From positions 62,001 to 126,000 of the forward strand of contig NZ_JADPJL010000005.1 of assembly GCF_023073415.1 (NCBI RefSeq): DNA of 64,000 bases. The letters are read 5' to 3'. This DNA is from Bradyrhizobium sp. 190. GTDB lineage: Bacteria; Pseudomonadota; Alphaproteobacteria; Rhizobiales; Xanthobacteraceae. A program made the position numbers and the translations under genes. Under the pieces are notes generated by a model, which searched no databases, had not been told where the DNA came from, and worked only from the letters and a program-made list of their open reading frames with translations. Positions 8,162 to 16,984 of the stretch are shown here, in pieces; position 1 is the stretch's first letter, and the number at the start of each line of letters is the position of its first letter.

Positions 8162-9507
8162 AGCTCACACTTCTGCCCTCGGATAAGGGCGACTGCCTGC
8201 TGTTAGAATCTCCTGACGGAACGACTATTCTCGTCGATGGTGGAATGAACGACTCGTATGTTAGTCATGTCCGTCCGTTTCTTGCAAAATGGAGCAAGAA
8301 GAGCGGCCGGCCTCTTGATCTCGTTTATCTGTCGCACATCGATCAGGATCACATTGCGGGCATTCTCCAACTCATGAACGACATCGCCGACTGGCGTGTT
8401 TATCATCACAAAGTGAAGAGCGGCGAACCATGGGACGAGCCGGATTTTCCGGAGCCGCCCAGTGTTGCGCGGTTGTGGCACAATTCGTTTCACGACCAGA
8501 TTGGTAAGAATGCGGGCGCGATCGGCTCCATGCTCGCGGCGCGGGCCGCTCAACTGGCTAACAGCGCAGATACCAACCTTCAGCATCTCGGCGCGGCTTA
8601 CCAGGCAATTGCCGCATCGATTCCGGAAGCCATCAAGCTTTCAAGCCGGGTTTCCGCCAAGCAGCTGAAAATCCCAGTCAATGGCGAATTTGATGCTCTC
8701 CTGGCGATGGTGCGGGATCCCCCGGATGCAATACAGCTGAACGGCCCAAACTCTCCGGTGATCAAACTACTTGGTCCGTTTGAGGAGAATCTGAAGGAGT
8801 TGCGCACCAAGTGGAACGAATGGCTCCGAAACGCCGACAACAAGAAGAACCTCGCACGCACGCGCGATTGGCGCGATGAGGAAGACGCGCGGCTCGACTT
8901 TTCCGCCTTGCTTGCCGAGAATATCGACGACCAGCTTGGTGACCGAGGAGAGGTCACCGAAGAAAATCTCGCCTCGCTGATGCTAATGATCGAGCACGAC
9001 AGTAAGCGTCTGCTGCTGACTGGCGATGGGCACTACGACGAGATTCTGGAAGGCTTGCGCCACAATGGCGTCATTCAGGACGGAGGAGGTGTGCACGTTA
9101 ACGTTCTCAAAGTCCAGCACCACGGCTCTGAACACAATACGAACCGCGACTTTGCTCGGCGCATCACCGCGGACCACTACGTGATTTGCGGCAATGGCCG
9201 ACATGAGAACCCTGACCGGCGCGTTCTCCAAGTTCTGGCTGAGTCCCGAATGGGAGGCCAGGAGGTCGTGAGTCAGAATCCTGAAGCCTCGCGCCCGTGT
9301 CATTTCTGGTTCAATTGCAGCGTCAAATTTCTGGAACGTCAAATCGAGCAGCGCCGCAAGAATAAGCTCGGACTGACGGAATACACAAAGGCACTGAAGC
9401 ATTTCAAAGAAGTCGAGAGCGATATGAAGGACTATGCGGCAAGATCTGACGCTCGGATCAAGCTCCATTTTCTGGACAGTAAGCCCCTCGAACTGAAGCT
9501 GGTGTGA
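8158..9507 (+). CDS. ComEC/Rec2-like MBL-fold metallohydrolase coupled to S8 protease
   Basis: A 449-residue metallo-beta-lactamase-fold hydrolase. The N-terminus (MKLTLLPSDKGDCLLLE, then ILVDGG) is typical of the ComEC-like branch. The metal motif HIDQDH sits at 60-65. Later ligands are LLLTGDGHYD (Asp near 283) and VQHHGSEHN (His near 319), with a helical, charged C-terminal third. The start at 8158 overlaps the protease stop (ATGA); a longer upstream frame exists but lies inside the protease gene. There is no signal peptide or membrane helix, so it should be cytosolic and could be a nuclease or nucleotide hydrolase. Protease plus MBL pairs occur in bacterial conflict systems; that link is inference. 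Confidence 0.88.
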   Translation: MKLTLLPSDKGDCLLLESPDGTTILVDGGMNDSYVSHVRPFLAKWSKKSGRPLDLVYLSHIDQDHIAGILQLMNDIADWRVYHHKVKSGEPWDEPDFPEPPSVARLWHNSFHDQIGKNAGAIGSMLAARAAQLANSADTNLQHLGAAYQAIAASIPEAIKLSSRVSAKQLKIPVNGEFDALLAMVRDPPDAIQLNGPNSPVIKLLGPFEENLKELRTKWNEWLRNADNKKNLARTRDWRDEEDARLDFSALLAENIDDQLGDRGEVTEENLASLMLMIEHDSKRLLLTGDGHYDEILEGLRHNGVIQDGGGVHVNVLKVQHHGSEHNTNRDFARRITADHYVICGNGRHENPDRRVLQVLAESRMGGQEVVSQNPEASRPCHFWFNCSVKFLERQIEQRRKNKLGLTEYTKALKHFKEVESDMKDYAARSDARIKLHFLDSKPLELKLV

Positions 9508-9797
9508 CTTGTGCCGCATCAAACGCAGCCGCACGAAAGCAGCCAGCCTTCTCGAGGCAGGCTGCGCACACGAACCCGCTTCGATTGCGCGATGAAAGTT
9601 AACGTCAATTTCGGGGCGCTTCTGAGGGCGAAATGCGCGCCTGGTAACCATGCCTTACGGAACGCCTGTAGTCGCCACAAAATCAATCGGATTCAGACAC
9701 AATGTCGGCGAGTAGGCGAGTAGGGTTGAAACCCTGCCCGTTCGCATCACGCGTTCAAATAATTTTAAAAAAATCTGGGCTCACAGGGGGGACTGCA
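9508..9797. other. Intergenic region with upstream repeat shared by the two binding-protein genes
   Basis: No gene is supported here. A weak stem (GCAGCC...GGCTGC near 9540-9566) could end the protease/MBL transcript. The block 9676-9730 is repeated upstream of the second binding-protein gene (listed separately). Confidence 0.5.
9676..9730 (+). repeat. Upstream repeat, copy 1 (paired with 12383-12430)
   Basis: The block starting CACAAAATCAATCGGATT and running through ACACAATGTC and GCGAGTAGGG is nearly the same as 12383-12430. Each copy lies roughly 65-120 bp upstream of one of the tandem binding-protein genes. This copy contains a small internal duplication (GGCGAGTAGGCGAGTAGGG). It was presumably copied with the gene and may hold a promoter or regulator site, which I cannot identify. 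Confidence 0.65.
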
Positions 9798-12158
9798 ATG
9801 GCTACGATCGACGTCACTCGTCCGCGAATGGAGCAATTGTCCTGGTTTCGGACAGGAGACGCCATACTCCGGCTTTTCACCGCGCCTCGGCGCAGCGCTG
9901 CAGCGGCACTGATGCTGGCCGCGATGGCGGCGCCGGCTTTCGGGCAGGGCCAGGCGGCGGCTCCGGGCGCCAACGAGATCCGGATCGGCAATACCATGCC
10001 CTATACCGGTCCGGCTTCCGCCTATGGCGTGATCGGCAAGGTCATGGCGGCCTATTTCGACAAGGTCAATGCCGAGGGCGGCATCAGGGGCCGCAAGATC
10101 AATTTCATTTCCTATGACGACGCCTACAATCCGACCAAGACGATGGAGGCGACCCGCAAGCTCGTCGAGGAAGACAACGTGCTCTTTATCCTGGCGAGCC
10201 TCGGCACCAACACCAGCCAGGCGGTCCACCCTTATTTGAATTCGAAGAAGATTCCGCAGCTCTTCGTCGCCTCGGGCGCCTCGATGTGGGACCAGCCGCG
10301 CGAGTTTCCCTGGACCATGGGATTCCTGCCCAGCTACCAGACTGAAGCTCACATCTATTCGCACTATATCCTGGAGAACCATCCGCGCGGCAAGATCGCG
10401 GTGCTCTATCAGGACGACGGTTTCGGCAAGGACTACGTCAAGGGCCTGAAGGACGGCCTCGGCGGCAAGGTTCCGATCGTGGCCGAGGCGCCGTACAAGG
10501 TGACGGACACCAGCATCGACGCCCAGATCGCCAAGCTCAAGGCCTCGGGCGCCGACATCTTCATGCAATTCACCACGCCGAAATTCGCCACCATGGCGAT
10601 CAAGCGAAATGCCGAAATTGGCTGGAAGCCGGTGCATTTCCTCGCCTCGGTGTCTGAATCGGTGTCATCGGTGATGGCGCCGGCGGGCCTGGAAAACGGC
10701 GAAGGCATCATGTCGGCCATGTACCGGCTGGAGGGCGAGGATGCGGCCAGCGCCGGTCCCGCGGCGTTCCGCGAATGGAGCGCCTTCATGGAGCGCTATG
10801 TCCCGAGCGTCAGCAAGTCGAACGGCCAGGCCGTCTACGGCTATCTGAACTCCAGGCTCATTATCGAAGTCCTGAAGAACTGCGGCGACGACTTCTCGCG
10901 CGAAAACATCCTGAAGCAGGCCCGCTCGATCAAGGGCCTGCAGATTCCCATGATGGTGCCGGGCATCCAGATCAATACCAGCGCGAGCGACCACGCGACG
11001 ATCGAGCAGATGCGGATGATGCGCTTCACCAACGGCCACTGGAAGTTCTTTGGGCCGGTGCGAAGCGGCATCGATCCGGGCACCGTCAGCGACTCCTTCA
11101 AGACCATCTTCAAATACGGCACTGCCACCAAGCGCGATCTGGCGAACCAGCTCAACGCCAATACCGTGAGCCTGATGACCGGCTCGTTCGGCTCTACCTA
11201 CGCCCAGGTCGGTGCCGATCTTGCCTCCGTGCTCGACAACGGCACTGCGCTGCGGATCCTGCCGGTGATGGGCCGCGGATCGGTGCAGGCGGTGGCGGAT
11301 ATTCTGCTGCTGAAGGGTGTCGATGCCGGCATCGTCCGCAAGGACACGCTGTCCTATCTCGACCGCAAGGACTTCGCCAAGGACATCCGCAACCAGTTTG
11401 TCTATGTCGCCAAGATGTTCAACGAGGAAATGCATGTCCTGGCGCCGAAGACGATCACCAGCATACGGGACCTCGACGGCAAGACCGTGGTGGTCGATTT
11501 GCCCGACAGCTCGACCTTCGTGACGGCGATCAATGTGTTCGACCGGCTCGGGATCCGGCCGCATCTGATCTATCAAGAGCCGCGGCTGGCGGTGGACATG
11601 CTGCGCAAGGGCGAGGTCGACGCGATCGTGGCGATCGAGGGCAAGCCGGTGCAATGGCTGAACCAGATCACCGACCGCAACCTGCACCTGGTGCCGGTCG
11701 ACTACGCCAAGCCGCTCCACGAGGAGTATCTGCCGTCCAAGCTTTCGTCGGCGGATTACCCGAACCTGGTGGCGGATGGCGGCTCGGTGGAGACGATTGC
11801 GGCCGAGGCGGTGCTGGCGTCGTATAACTGGGCGCCGAACAGCGACCGCTACCGCCGCCTGTCGCTGTTGGTGGACACCATGTTCGACAAGGTCGCGCAG
11901 TTGCAGCGGCCGCCGTTCCATCCGAAGTGGAAGGAAATGGCGCCACGCGCGACGGTGTCGGGGTGGACCCGCTTCAAGGCCGCGCAGGAATGGCTCGACC
12001 GCAACATGCCGCTGCCGGCGGGCGCGGCCATGTCGTCAGCATCGGGCACGGCGCCGGTTGCCGCTGCACCGGCCGCCGCACTCGCCCCGCAGGATCCCCT
12101 GTATCGCGAGTTCCTGGAATGGCGCGCCGGCCGAGCCAAGGCCAGCACCAACAGGTGA
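9798..12158 (+). CDS. Secreted fusion of LivJ-type and TAXI-type substrate-binding domains, copy 1
   Basis: A 786-residue periplasmic protein. The start ATG at 9798 follows AGGGGGGAC. The basic stretch and hydrophobic segment AAAALMLAAMAAPAFGQG form a signal peptide cleaved near residue 51. Residues ~58-430 are a type I periplasmic binding domain of branched-chain amino-acid/amide ABC uptake (EIRIGNTMPYTGPASAYG, ILENHPRGKIAVLYQDDGFG). Residues ~450-745 resemble TAXI-family TRAP binding proteins (NTVSLMTGSFGSTYAQVGAD, VDAGIVRKD). A Pro/Ala-rich linker and short conserved tail end it. No permease or ATPase gene lies nearby, so its transport partner is unknown. A paralogue follows directly. The two-domain architecture is unusual. 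Confidence 0.85.
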   Translation: MATIDVTRPRMEQLSWFRTGDAILRLFTAPRRSAAAALMLAAMAAPAFGQGQAAAPGANEIRIGNTMPYTGPASAYGVIGKVMAAYFDKVNAEGGIRGRKINFISYDDAYNPTKTMEATRKLVEEDNVLFILASLGTNTSQAVHPYLNSKKIPQLFVASGASMWDQPREFPWTMGFLPSYQTEAHIYSHYILENHPRGKIAVLYQDDGFGKDYVKGLKDGLGGKVPIVAEAPYKVTDTSIDAQIAKLKASGADIFMQFTTPKFATMAIKRNAEIGWKPVHFLASVSESVSSVMAPAGLENGEGIMSAMYRLEGEDAASAGPAAFREWSAFMERYVPSVSKSNGQAVYGYLNSRLIIEVLKNCGDDFSRENILKQARSIKGLQIPMMVPGIQINTSASDHATIEQMRMMRFTNGHWKFFGPVRSGIDPGTVSDSFKTIFKYGTATKRDLANQLNANTVSLMTGSFGSTYAQVGADLASVLDNGTALRILPVMGRGSVQAVADILLLKGVDAGIVRKDTLSYLDRKDFAKDIRNQFVYVAKMFNEEMHVLAPKTITSIRDLDGKTVVVDLPDSSTFVTAINVFDRLGIRPHLIYQEPRLAVDMLRKGEVDAIVAIEGKPVQWLNQITDRNLHLVPVDYAKPLHEEYLPSKLSSADYPNLVADGGSVETIAAEAVLASYNWAPNSDRYRRLSLLVDTMFDKVAQLQRPPFHPKWKEMAPRATVSGWTRFKAAQEWLDRNMPLPAGAAMSSASGTAPVAAAPAAALAPQDPLYREFLEWRAGRAKASTNR

Positions 12159-12193
12159 TCAGGCCAGCCGGTAACGCGGTTTGACGAACAGGG

Positions 12194-12220
12194 CGGCCCG
12201 CTTCGGCGGGCCGTCTTGCT
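12194..12220 (+). terminator. Intrinsic terminator-like hairpin after binding-protein gene 1
   Basis: Perfect 8-bp GC stem CGGCCCGC/GCGGGCCG closed by a TTCG tetraloop, followed by TCTTGCTTTC. The same structure follows the paralogue. Confidence 0.7.
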
Positions 12221-12382
12221 TTCGGGGACTGAGGGGGCGCAGCACGTATCGTGCTTGCAACCATAAGACGAATCGGCATTCGCAGGCGCAACCGAGTTCC
12301 AATTTGGTAACAATAATGTCCAGCATTGTTGCAGCAGGACGTACTTTCGACTAACCGTGCTCCGCGAAACGACTGGCCTTGA

Positions 12383-12430
12383 CACAAAATCAATCGGATT
12401 GAGACACAATGTCAGCGAGTAGGGCTGAAA
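12383..12430 (+). repeat. Upstream repeat, copy 2 (paired with 9676-9730)
   Basis: Same block as 9676-9730 with a few substitutions and without the internal GGCGAGTA duplication. It sits 60-110 bp upstream of the second binding-protein gene, showing that the duplication unit included the upstream region. Confidence 0.65.
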
Positions 12431-12491
12431 CGGTATCCGTCTCGCTTCTTCAAAAAATCGCACAGGTATATTGCTCGAGGGGGGCAGGCAG

Positions 12492-14858
12492 ATGCTGGCT
12501 TTGATCGATACTCGTTGGGCGGCGGCGCAATTGTCCGGGTCTGTGGCCCGTGACGCGCTGCGCCGGCTTTTCACCGCGCCTCGGCGCAGCGCGGCAACAG
12601 CACTGGTGTTTGCCGCGATGGCGGGGCCGGCTTTCGGGCAGGGCATGGCGGCCCCGGGGGACAGGGAGATCCGGATCGGCAACACCGCGCCCTATACCGG
12701 TCCAGCTTCCGCCTACGGCGTTATCGCCAAGACCATCACGGCGTATCTGGACAAGACCAACGCTGAAGGCGGGATCAACGGCCGCAAGGTCAGTATGATC
12801 ACCTATGACGACGCCTACGAACCCACCAAAACCATGGCGATGACCCGCAAGTTGGTCGAGGAAGACAATGTTCTCCTCACCTTGGGGACCATCGGCACCA
12901 ACACGAACGCCGCGATCCAGCCTTATTTGAACTCAAAAAAGGTCCCGCAACTTTTTGCCTTGTCGGGTGCGGCGGCCTGGGACCAGCCGCGCGAGTTTCC
13001 CTGGACCATCGGCTTCTTGCCGACCTACACGGCTGAAGCGCAAATTTTTGCGCAGTACCTGCTGGAGAACCATCCCCGCAGCAGGATCGCCGTCCTCTAT
13101 CAGGAGGACGGGATGGGCAAGGAATACCTGAAGGGCCTGAAGGACGGCCTGGGTGGCAAGATTGCGATCGTGGCCGAGGCGCCATACAAGGTGAACGACA
13201 CTACCATCGACGCCCAGATCGCCAAGCTCAAGGCCTCCGGCGCCGACGTCCTCATCGAGTTCACCACGCCGAAATTCGCGGTCATGGCGATCAAGCGAAC
13301 CGCCGAGCTCGGTTGGAGGCCGCTACAGTTCGCCGCCTCGATCTCTAATTCGTACTCGGCCGTGATTCAGCCGGCGGGCCCGCAAAATGCGGAGGGCCTG
13401 TTGTCGGCGGCGTACAGGCTGGAGGGCGAAGACGCGGCGGCGGCCGGCGAGGCGGTGTTCCGCGAATGGAGCGCCTTCATGCAGCGCTATCTCCCGAGCG
13501 TGAGTAAGACCAACGGTCAGGCCGTCCTCGGCTATCTGGTCGGCAAGTTGACCGTCGAGGTCCTGAAGAACTGCGGCGACGACCTGTCGCGCGAAAACAT
13601 CATGAGGCAGGCCCGCTTGCTCAAGGGTATCCAGCTTCCCATGATGGTGCAGGGCATCCAGATCAACACCAGTCCGTCCGATCATGCGCCGATCGAGCAG
13701 ATGCGGATGATGCGGTTCACCAACGGCCAATGGCAGCACTTCGGTCCGGTGCGAAGCGGCGTCGATGCCGGCGCCGTCAGCGAGTCCTTCAAGACCATCT
13801 TCAAATACGGCACTGCCACCAAGCGCGATCTGGCGAACCAGCTCAACGCCAATACCGTGAGCCTGATGACCGGCTCGTTCGGCTCTACCTACGCCCAGGT
13901 CGGCGCCGATCTTGCCTCCGTGCTCGACAACGGCACGGCGCTGCGGATTCTGCCGGTGATGGGCCGTGGATCGGTTCAGGCGGTATCGGATATCCTGCTG
14001 CTGCGGGGTGTCGATGCCGGCATCGTCCGCAAGGACACGCTGTCCTATCTCGACCGCAAGGATTTCGCCAAGGACATCCGCAATCAGTTCGTCTACGTCG
14101 CCAAGATGTTCAACGAGGAAATGCACGTCCTGGCGCCGAGGTCGATCACCAGCATGCGGGATCTCGACGGCAAGACCGTGGTGGTCGACTTGCCCGACAG
14201 CTCGACCTTCGTGACGGCGATCAACGTGTTCGACCGGCTCGGGATCCGGCCGCATCTGATCTATCAGGAGCCGCGGCTGGCGGTGGACATGCTGCGCAAG
14301 GGCGAGGTCGACGCGATCGTGGCGATCGAAGGCAAGCCGTTGCAGTGGCTGAACCAGATCAACGATCGCAATCTGCATCTGGTGCCGGTCGACTACGCCA
14401 AGCCGCTGCAGGAGGAATACCTGCCGTCCAAGCTTTCGTCGGCGGATTACCCGAACCTGGTGGCGGATGGCGGCTCGGTGGAGACGATTGCGGCCGAGGC
14501 GGTGCTGGCGTCGTATAACTGGGCGCCGAACAGCGACCGCTACCGCCGTCTGGCGCTTTTGGTAGACACCATGTTCGACAAGGTCGGGCAGTTGCAGCGG
14601 CCGCCGTTCCATCCGAAGTGGAAGGAAATGGCGCCACGCGCGACGGTGTCGGGGTGGACCCGCTTCAAGGCCGCGCAGGAATGGCTCGACCGCAACATGC
14701 CGCTGCCCGCGGGCACGGCCGCGGCATCAGGCGCGGCGCCGCTGCCGCCGCCGGCTGCTGCACCGGCCGCAGCGCTTGCCCCGCAGGAGCGCGATCCCCT
14801 GTATCGCGAATTCCTGGAATGGCGCGCCGGCCGAGCCAAGGCCAGCACCAACAGGTAA
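12492..14858 (+). CDS. Secreted fusion of LivJ-type and TAXI-type substrate-binding domains, copy 2
   Basis: A 788-residue paralogue of the preceding gene with the same order: signal peptide (AATALVFAAMAGPAFGQG), type I periplasmic binding domain, then TAXI-like domain and Pro/Ala linker. I chose the ATG at 12492 because of GAGGGGGGCAGGCAG upstream. The first domain differs from copy 1 at many positions (for example EIRIGNTAPYTG, LENHPRSRIAVLYQEDG). From about 13785 onward the two genes are almost identical, including a run of over 100 bases with no difference. The pattern suggests two ligand-binding front domains sharing one homogenised back domain. It has its own terminator. No transporter membrane subunits adjoin it. 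Confidence 0.85.
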   Translation: MLALIDTRWAAAQLSGSVARDALRRLFTAPRRSAATALVFAAMAGPAFGQGMAAPGDREIRIGNTAPYTGPASAYGVIAKTITAYLDKTNAEGGINGRKVSMITYDDAYEPTKTMAMTRKLVEEDNVLLTLGTIGTNTNAAIQPYLNSKKVPQLFALSGAAAWDQPREFPWTIGFLPTYTAEAQIFAQYLLENHPRSRIAVLYQEDGMGKEYLKGLKDGLGGKIAIVAEAPYKVNDTTIDAQIAKLKASGADVLIEFTTPKFAVMAIKRTAELGWRPLQFAASISNSYSAVIQPAGPQNAEGLLSAAYRLEGEDAAAAGEAVFREWSAFMQRYLPSVSKTNGQAVLGYLVGKLTVEVLKNCGDDLSRENIMRQARLLKGIQLPMMVQGIQINTSPSDHAPIEQMRMMRFTNGQWQHFGPVRSGVDAGAVSESFKTIFKYGTATKRDLANQLNANTVSLMTGSFGSTYAQVGADLASVLDNGTALRILPVMGRGSVQAVSDILLLRGVDAGIVRKDTLSYLDRKDFAKDIRNQFVYVAKMFNEEMHVLAPRSITSMRDLDGKTVVVDLPDSSTFVTAINVFDRLGIRPHLIYQEPRLAVDMLRKGEVDAIVAIEGKPLQWLNQINDRNLHLVPVDYAKPLQEEYLPSKLSSADYPNLVADGGSVETIAAEAVLASYNWAPNSDRYRRLALLVDTMFDKVGQLQRPPFHPKWKEMAPRATVSGWTRFKAAQEWLDRNMPLPAGTAAASGAAPLPPPAAAPAAALAPQERDPLYREFLEWRAGRAKASTNR

Positions 14859-15150
14859 TCAGGCCAGCCGGTAACACGGTTTGACGAACAGGACGGCCCG
14901 CCTCGGCGGGCCGTCGTGCTTTTGGGGCGATGTTCCAGCAGCCCCTTTGCCCGGAATGCCGCATCCGCTGCCCCAGCGAGACCGCTGAAACCTTCGCTTC
15001 GTCCGACCACTGGCGTGCAAAGCGGGCGGCGAACGGATGGCGTCATGCCGTTAATGCAGGGCTCAGCCGCACAAAATAGTGTATCGGCTTGGCTCAGCAG
15101 CGCCCGGACACGTTCCCGCGCCACCACGCCAAAAAATTCGGAGGAAGTTC
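14859..15150. other. Intergenic region before CoA-transferase gene
   Basis: Nearly 300 bp. It contains the terminator at 14893-14921 and then about 220 bp in which I see no gene, repeat or clear promoter. Confidence 0.5.
14893..14923 (+). terminator. Intrinsic terminator after binding-protein gene 2
   Basis: Nine-base-pair stem ACGGCCCGC/GCGGGCCGT with CTCG loop, then CGTGCTTTT. It is the homologue of the hairpin at 12194-12213. Confidence 0.75.
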
Positions 15151-16377
15151 ATGTCGGCTCTGCCACTTTCGGGCATCAAAATTCTCGATCTGACGCGGGT
15201 GCTTGCAGGCCCGCTGTCGGCGCAGATGCTGGCCGATCTCGGCGCCGAGGTGATCAAGGTCGAACGCCCCGGCGGCGGCGACGACGCCCGCGCCTTCGGC
15301 CCGCCTTACCTGAAAGATCCCGAGGGCAAGGCGAACAACAACAACTCGTTCTACATCTGCGCCAACCGCAACAAGAAGTCGGTCACCGTCAATATCGCCA
15401 GCCCGGAAGGGCAGGAGATCATTCGCGAACTCGCCAAAACCTGCGACGTGATGATGGAGAACTACAAGGTCGGCGATCTCAAGCGCTACAAGCTCGATTA
15501 TGAAACGATCAGGGCGATCAACCCCGGCATCATCTATTGTTCGGTGACCGGTTTCGGCCAGACCGGGCCTTACGCGCCGCGCGCCGGCTACGACGCAATC
15601 CTGCAGGCGATGGGCGGCCTGATGAGCGTCACCGGTCATCTCGACGGCGAGCCCGGCGCGGGACCGATGAAGGTCGGTCCCTCCATCGTCGACTACATGA
15701 CCGGCATGAACTCCTCGATCGGCATTCTGGCGGCGCTCTATCACCGCAAAGCCAATGGCGGGGAGGGGCAGCATGTCGACGTCTGCCTGTTCGACACCGT
15801 GATCGCCTCGCTGTCGCATTACGCGCAGATCTTTCTCGTCAACGGCCAGACCCCGCCGCGGCGCGGCACCTGGGGCAATGGCGGCATGCCGGCGGGCGTG
15901 TTCCGCTGCACCGACGGCGAGCTGATGCTGGTGGTCGGCAATGACGGCCAGTTCCAGCGCACCTGCGGCGTACTCGGCGCGCCCGAGCTCGCGACCGATC
16001 CAAAATTCCTCAAGAACAACGACCGCGTCGTCCACGGCAAGGAGATCATGGCGATCTTCGCAGGTCTCTTCCTGAAGAAGTCCGTGGCCTACTGGCTGGA
16101 GGAGCTGGAGAAGGCCGGCGTGCCCTCGGGTCCGATCAACGATTTCGCGCAGGTGTTCAACGATCCCCATGTGCAGTCGCGCGGCATGCAGGTCAAGGTC
16201 GAGCACCCCTTGCAGCATGACCTGTCGCTGATCCGCAATGCCATCACCTTCTCCGGCACCCCGGTAAAGGACTATCGCGCGCCGCCGCTGCTCGGCGCGG
16301 ATACGAAGGATGTGCTGGCGACGATCGGTTATGACGACGCCAGGGTGGAAGCGTTGAAGGAAAAGAAGATCGTCTGA
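15151..16377 (+). CDS. CaiB/BaiF family (class III) CoA-transferase
   Basis: A 408-residue cytosolic enzyme that moves CoA between acyl-CoA and a free carboxylic acid. The N-terminal block (LSGIKILDLTRVLAGPLSAQ, LGAEVIKVERP), NRNKKSVTVN and the catalytic aspartate in VGPSIVDYMTG (Asp181) are all present. The C-terminal region has LGADTKDVL, as in the family. Start ATG 15151 follows GGAGGAAGTTC; an upstream open frame is ignored. It is monocistronic and followed by a hairpin shared with the convergent gene. Family members act on formate/oxalate, carnitine, bile acids, mesaconate or succinate; the substrate here cannot be assigned. Confidence 0.92.
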   Translation: MSALPLSGIKILDLTRVLAGPLSAQMLADLGAEVIKVERPGGGDDARAFGPPYLKDPEGKANNNNSFYICANRNKKSVTVNIASPEGQEIIRELAKTCDVMMENYKVGDLKRYKLDYETIRAINPGIIYCSVTGFGQTGPYAPRAGYDAILQAMGGLMSVTGHLDGEPGAGPMKVGPSIVDYMTGMNSSIGILAALYHRKANGGEGQHVDVCLFDTVIASLSHYAQIFLVNGQTPPRRGTWGNGGMPAGVFRCTDGELMLVVGNDGQFQRTCGVLGAPELATDPKFLKNNDRVVHGKEIMAIFAGLFLKKSVAYWLEELEKAGVPSGPINDFAQVFNDPHVQSRGMQVKVEHPLQHDLSLIRNAITFSGTPVKDYRAPPLLGADTKDVLATIGYDDARVEALKEKKIV

Positions 16378-16383
16378 TCCAGA

Positions 16384-16415
16384 AACCGGCGCGGGTTTGA
16401 AAGCGCGCGCCGGTT
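16384..16415. terminator. Bidirectional terminator hairpin between convergent genes
   Basis: Inverted repeat AACCGGCGCG/CGCGCCGGTT with a 12-base loop, lying between the CoA-transferase stop and the convergent ABM-like gene. Confidence 0.65.
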
Positions 16416-16446
16416 CTCATTCGGCGACACCACAGAGCATCCGCGG

Positions 16447-16773
16447 TCAACGCAGGCCCTGACGATTTATCAGGATCCGATGGATCTGGATGAACGCGGG
16501 CAGCTCGATCAGGAATTCGGGATCGCGGTCGAGATGGTGAACCTTGGTCGGTTCGCCCTTGGTGAAGGCGGTCATCGAATCTAGGTCGCTCCAATAGGAA
16601 ATGGTCGTGAACCAGCTCTCATGTTCACGGTCTTCCCGAAATAGCTGGACACCCAGGGCGGTCTTCTCCAGCGGCGGCATTCCTTCCGCCTTGATATAGG
16701 CCTCATAGTCGTCGGCAATTTCAGGCCGCGTGCGGCCGCGCCAGATGCGGGCAATCGTCGGCTCGGTCGGCAT
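16447..16773 (-). CDS. Antibiotic biosynthesis monooxygenase-like small protein
   Basis: A 108-residue protein resembling the dimeric alpha/beta-barrel ABM fold: it starts MPTEPTIARIWRGRT, has a central EHESWFTTISYWSDLDSM strand-helix, and ends in HRILINR. Such proteins are small oxygenases or heme/quinone binders; many have no known activity. The frame continues upstream, but the ATG at 16773 has GGAG at proper spacing (read on the minus strand), so I take the shorter form. It is divergent from the RidA gene and convergent with the CoA-transferase gene. Fold assignment is moderate and function unknown. Confidence 0.65.
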   Translation of the reverse strand: MPTEPTIARIWRGRTRPEIADDYEAYIKAEGMPPLEKTALGVQLFREDREHESWFTTISYWSDLDSMTAFTKGEPTKVHHLDRDPEFLIELPAFIQIHRILINRQGLR

Positions 16774-16984
16774 GGGCAACTCCGTTTGGTGATCCTCGAC
16801 CGCAACGACAAAGCCGGCCGGATCGTTCCGCCCGTTCCACGTTTCTTCGGACGCTCTGTCTGCGCTGATCCGGAACGCACATCTCCTTGATGACAACATC
16901 GATACTTCGACGGTTAGCGAAGCATGATTGACCTAAATTGCGCTAGCGTTGCACCTTCGATCAGTCATTTCGAGAGGTGCAACG

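Larger units (their letters stand above)
12159..12491. other. Intergenic region between tandem binding-protein genes
   Basis: About 330 bp without a gene. It holds a terminator hairpin for the first gene (12194-12213) and the copied upstream block (12383-12430). A TTGACA hexamer at 12379-12384 could be a -35 element for the second gene, but no good -10 follows at the right spacing. Confidence 0.5.
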
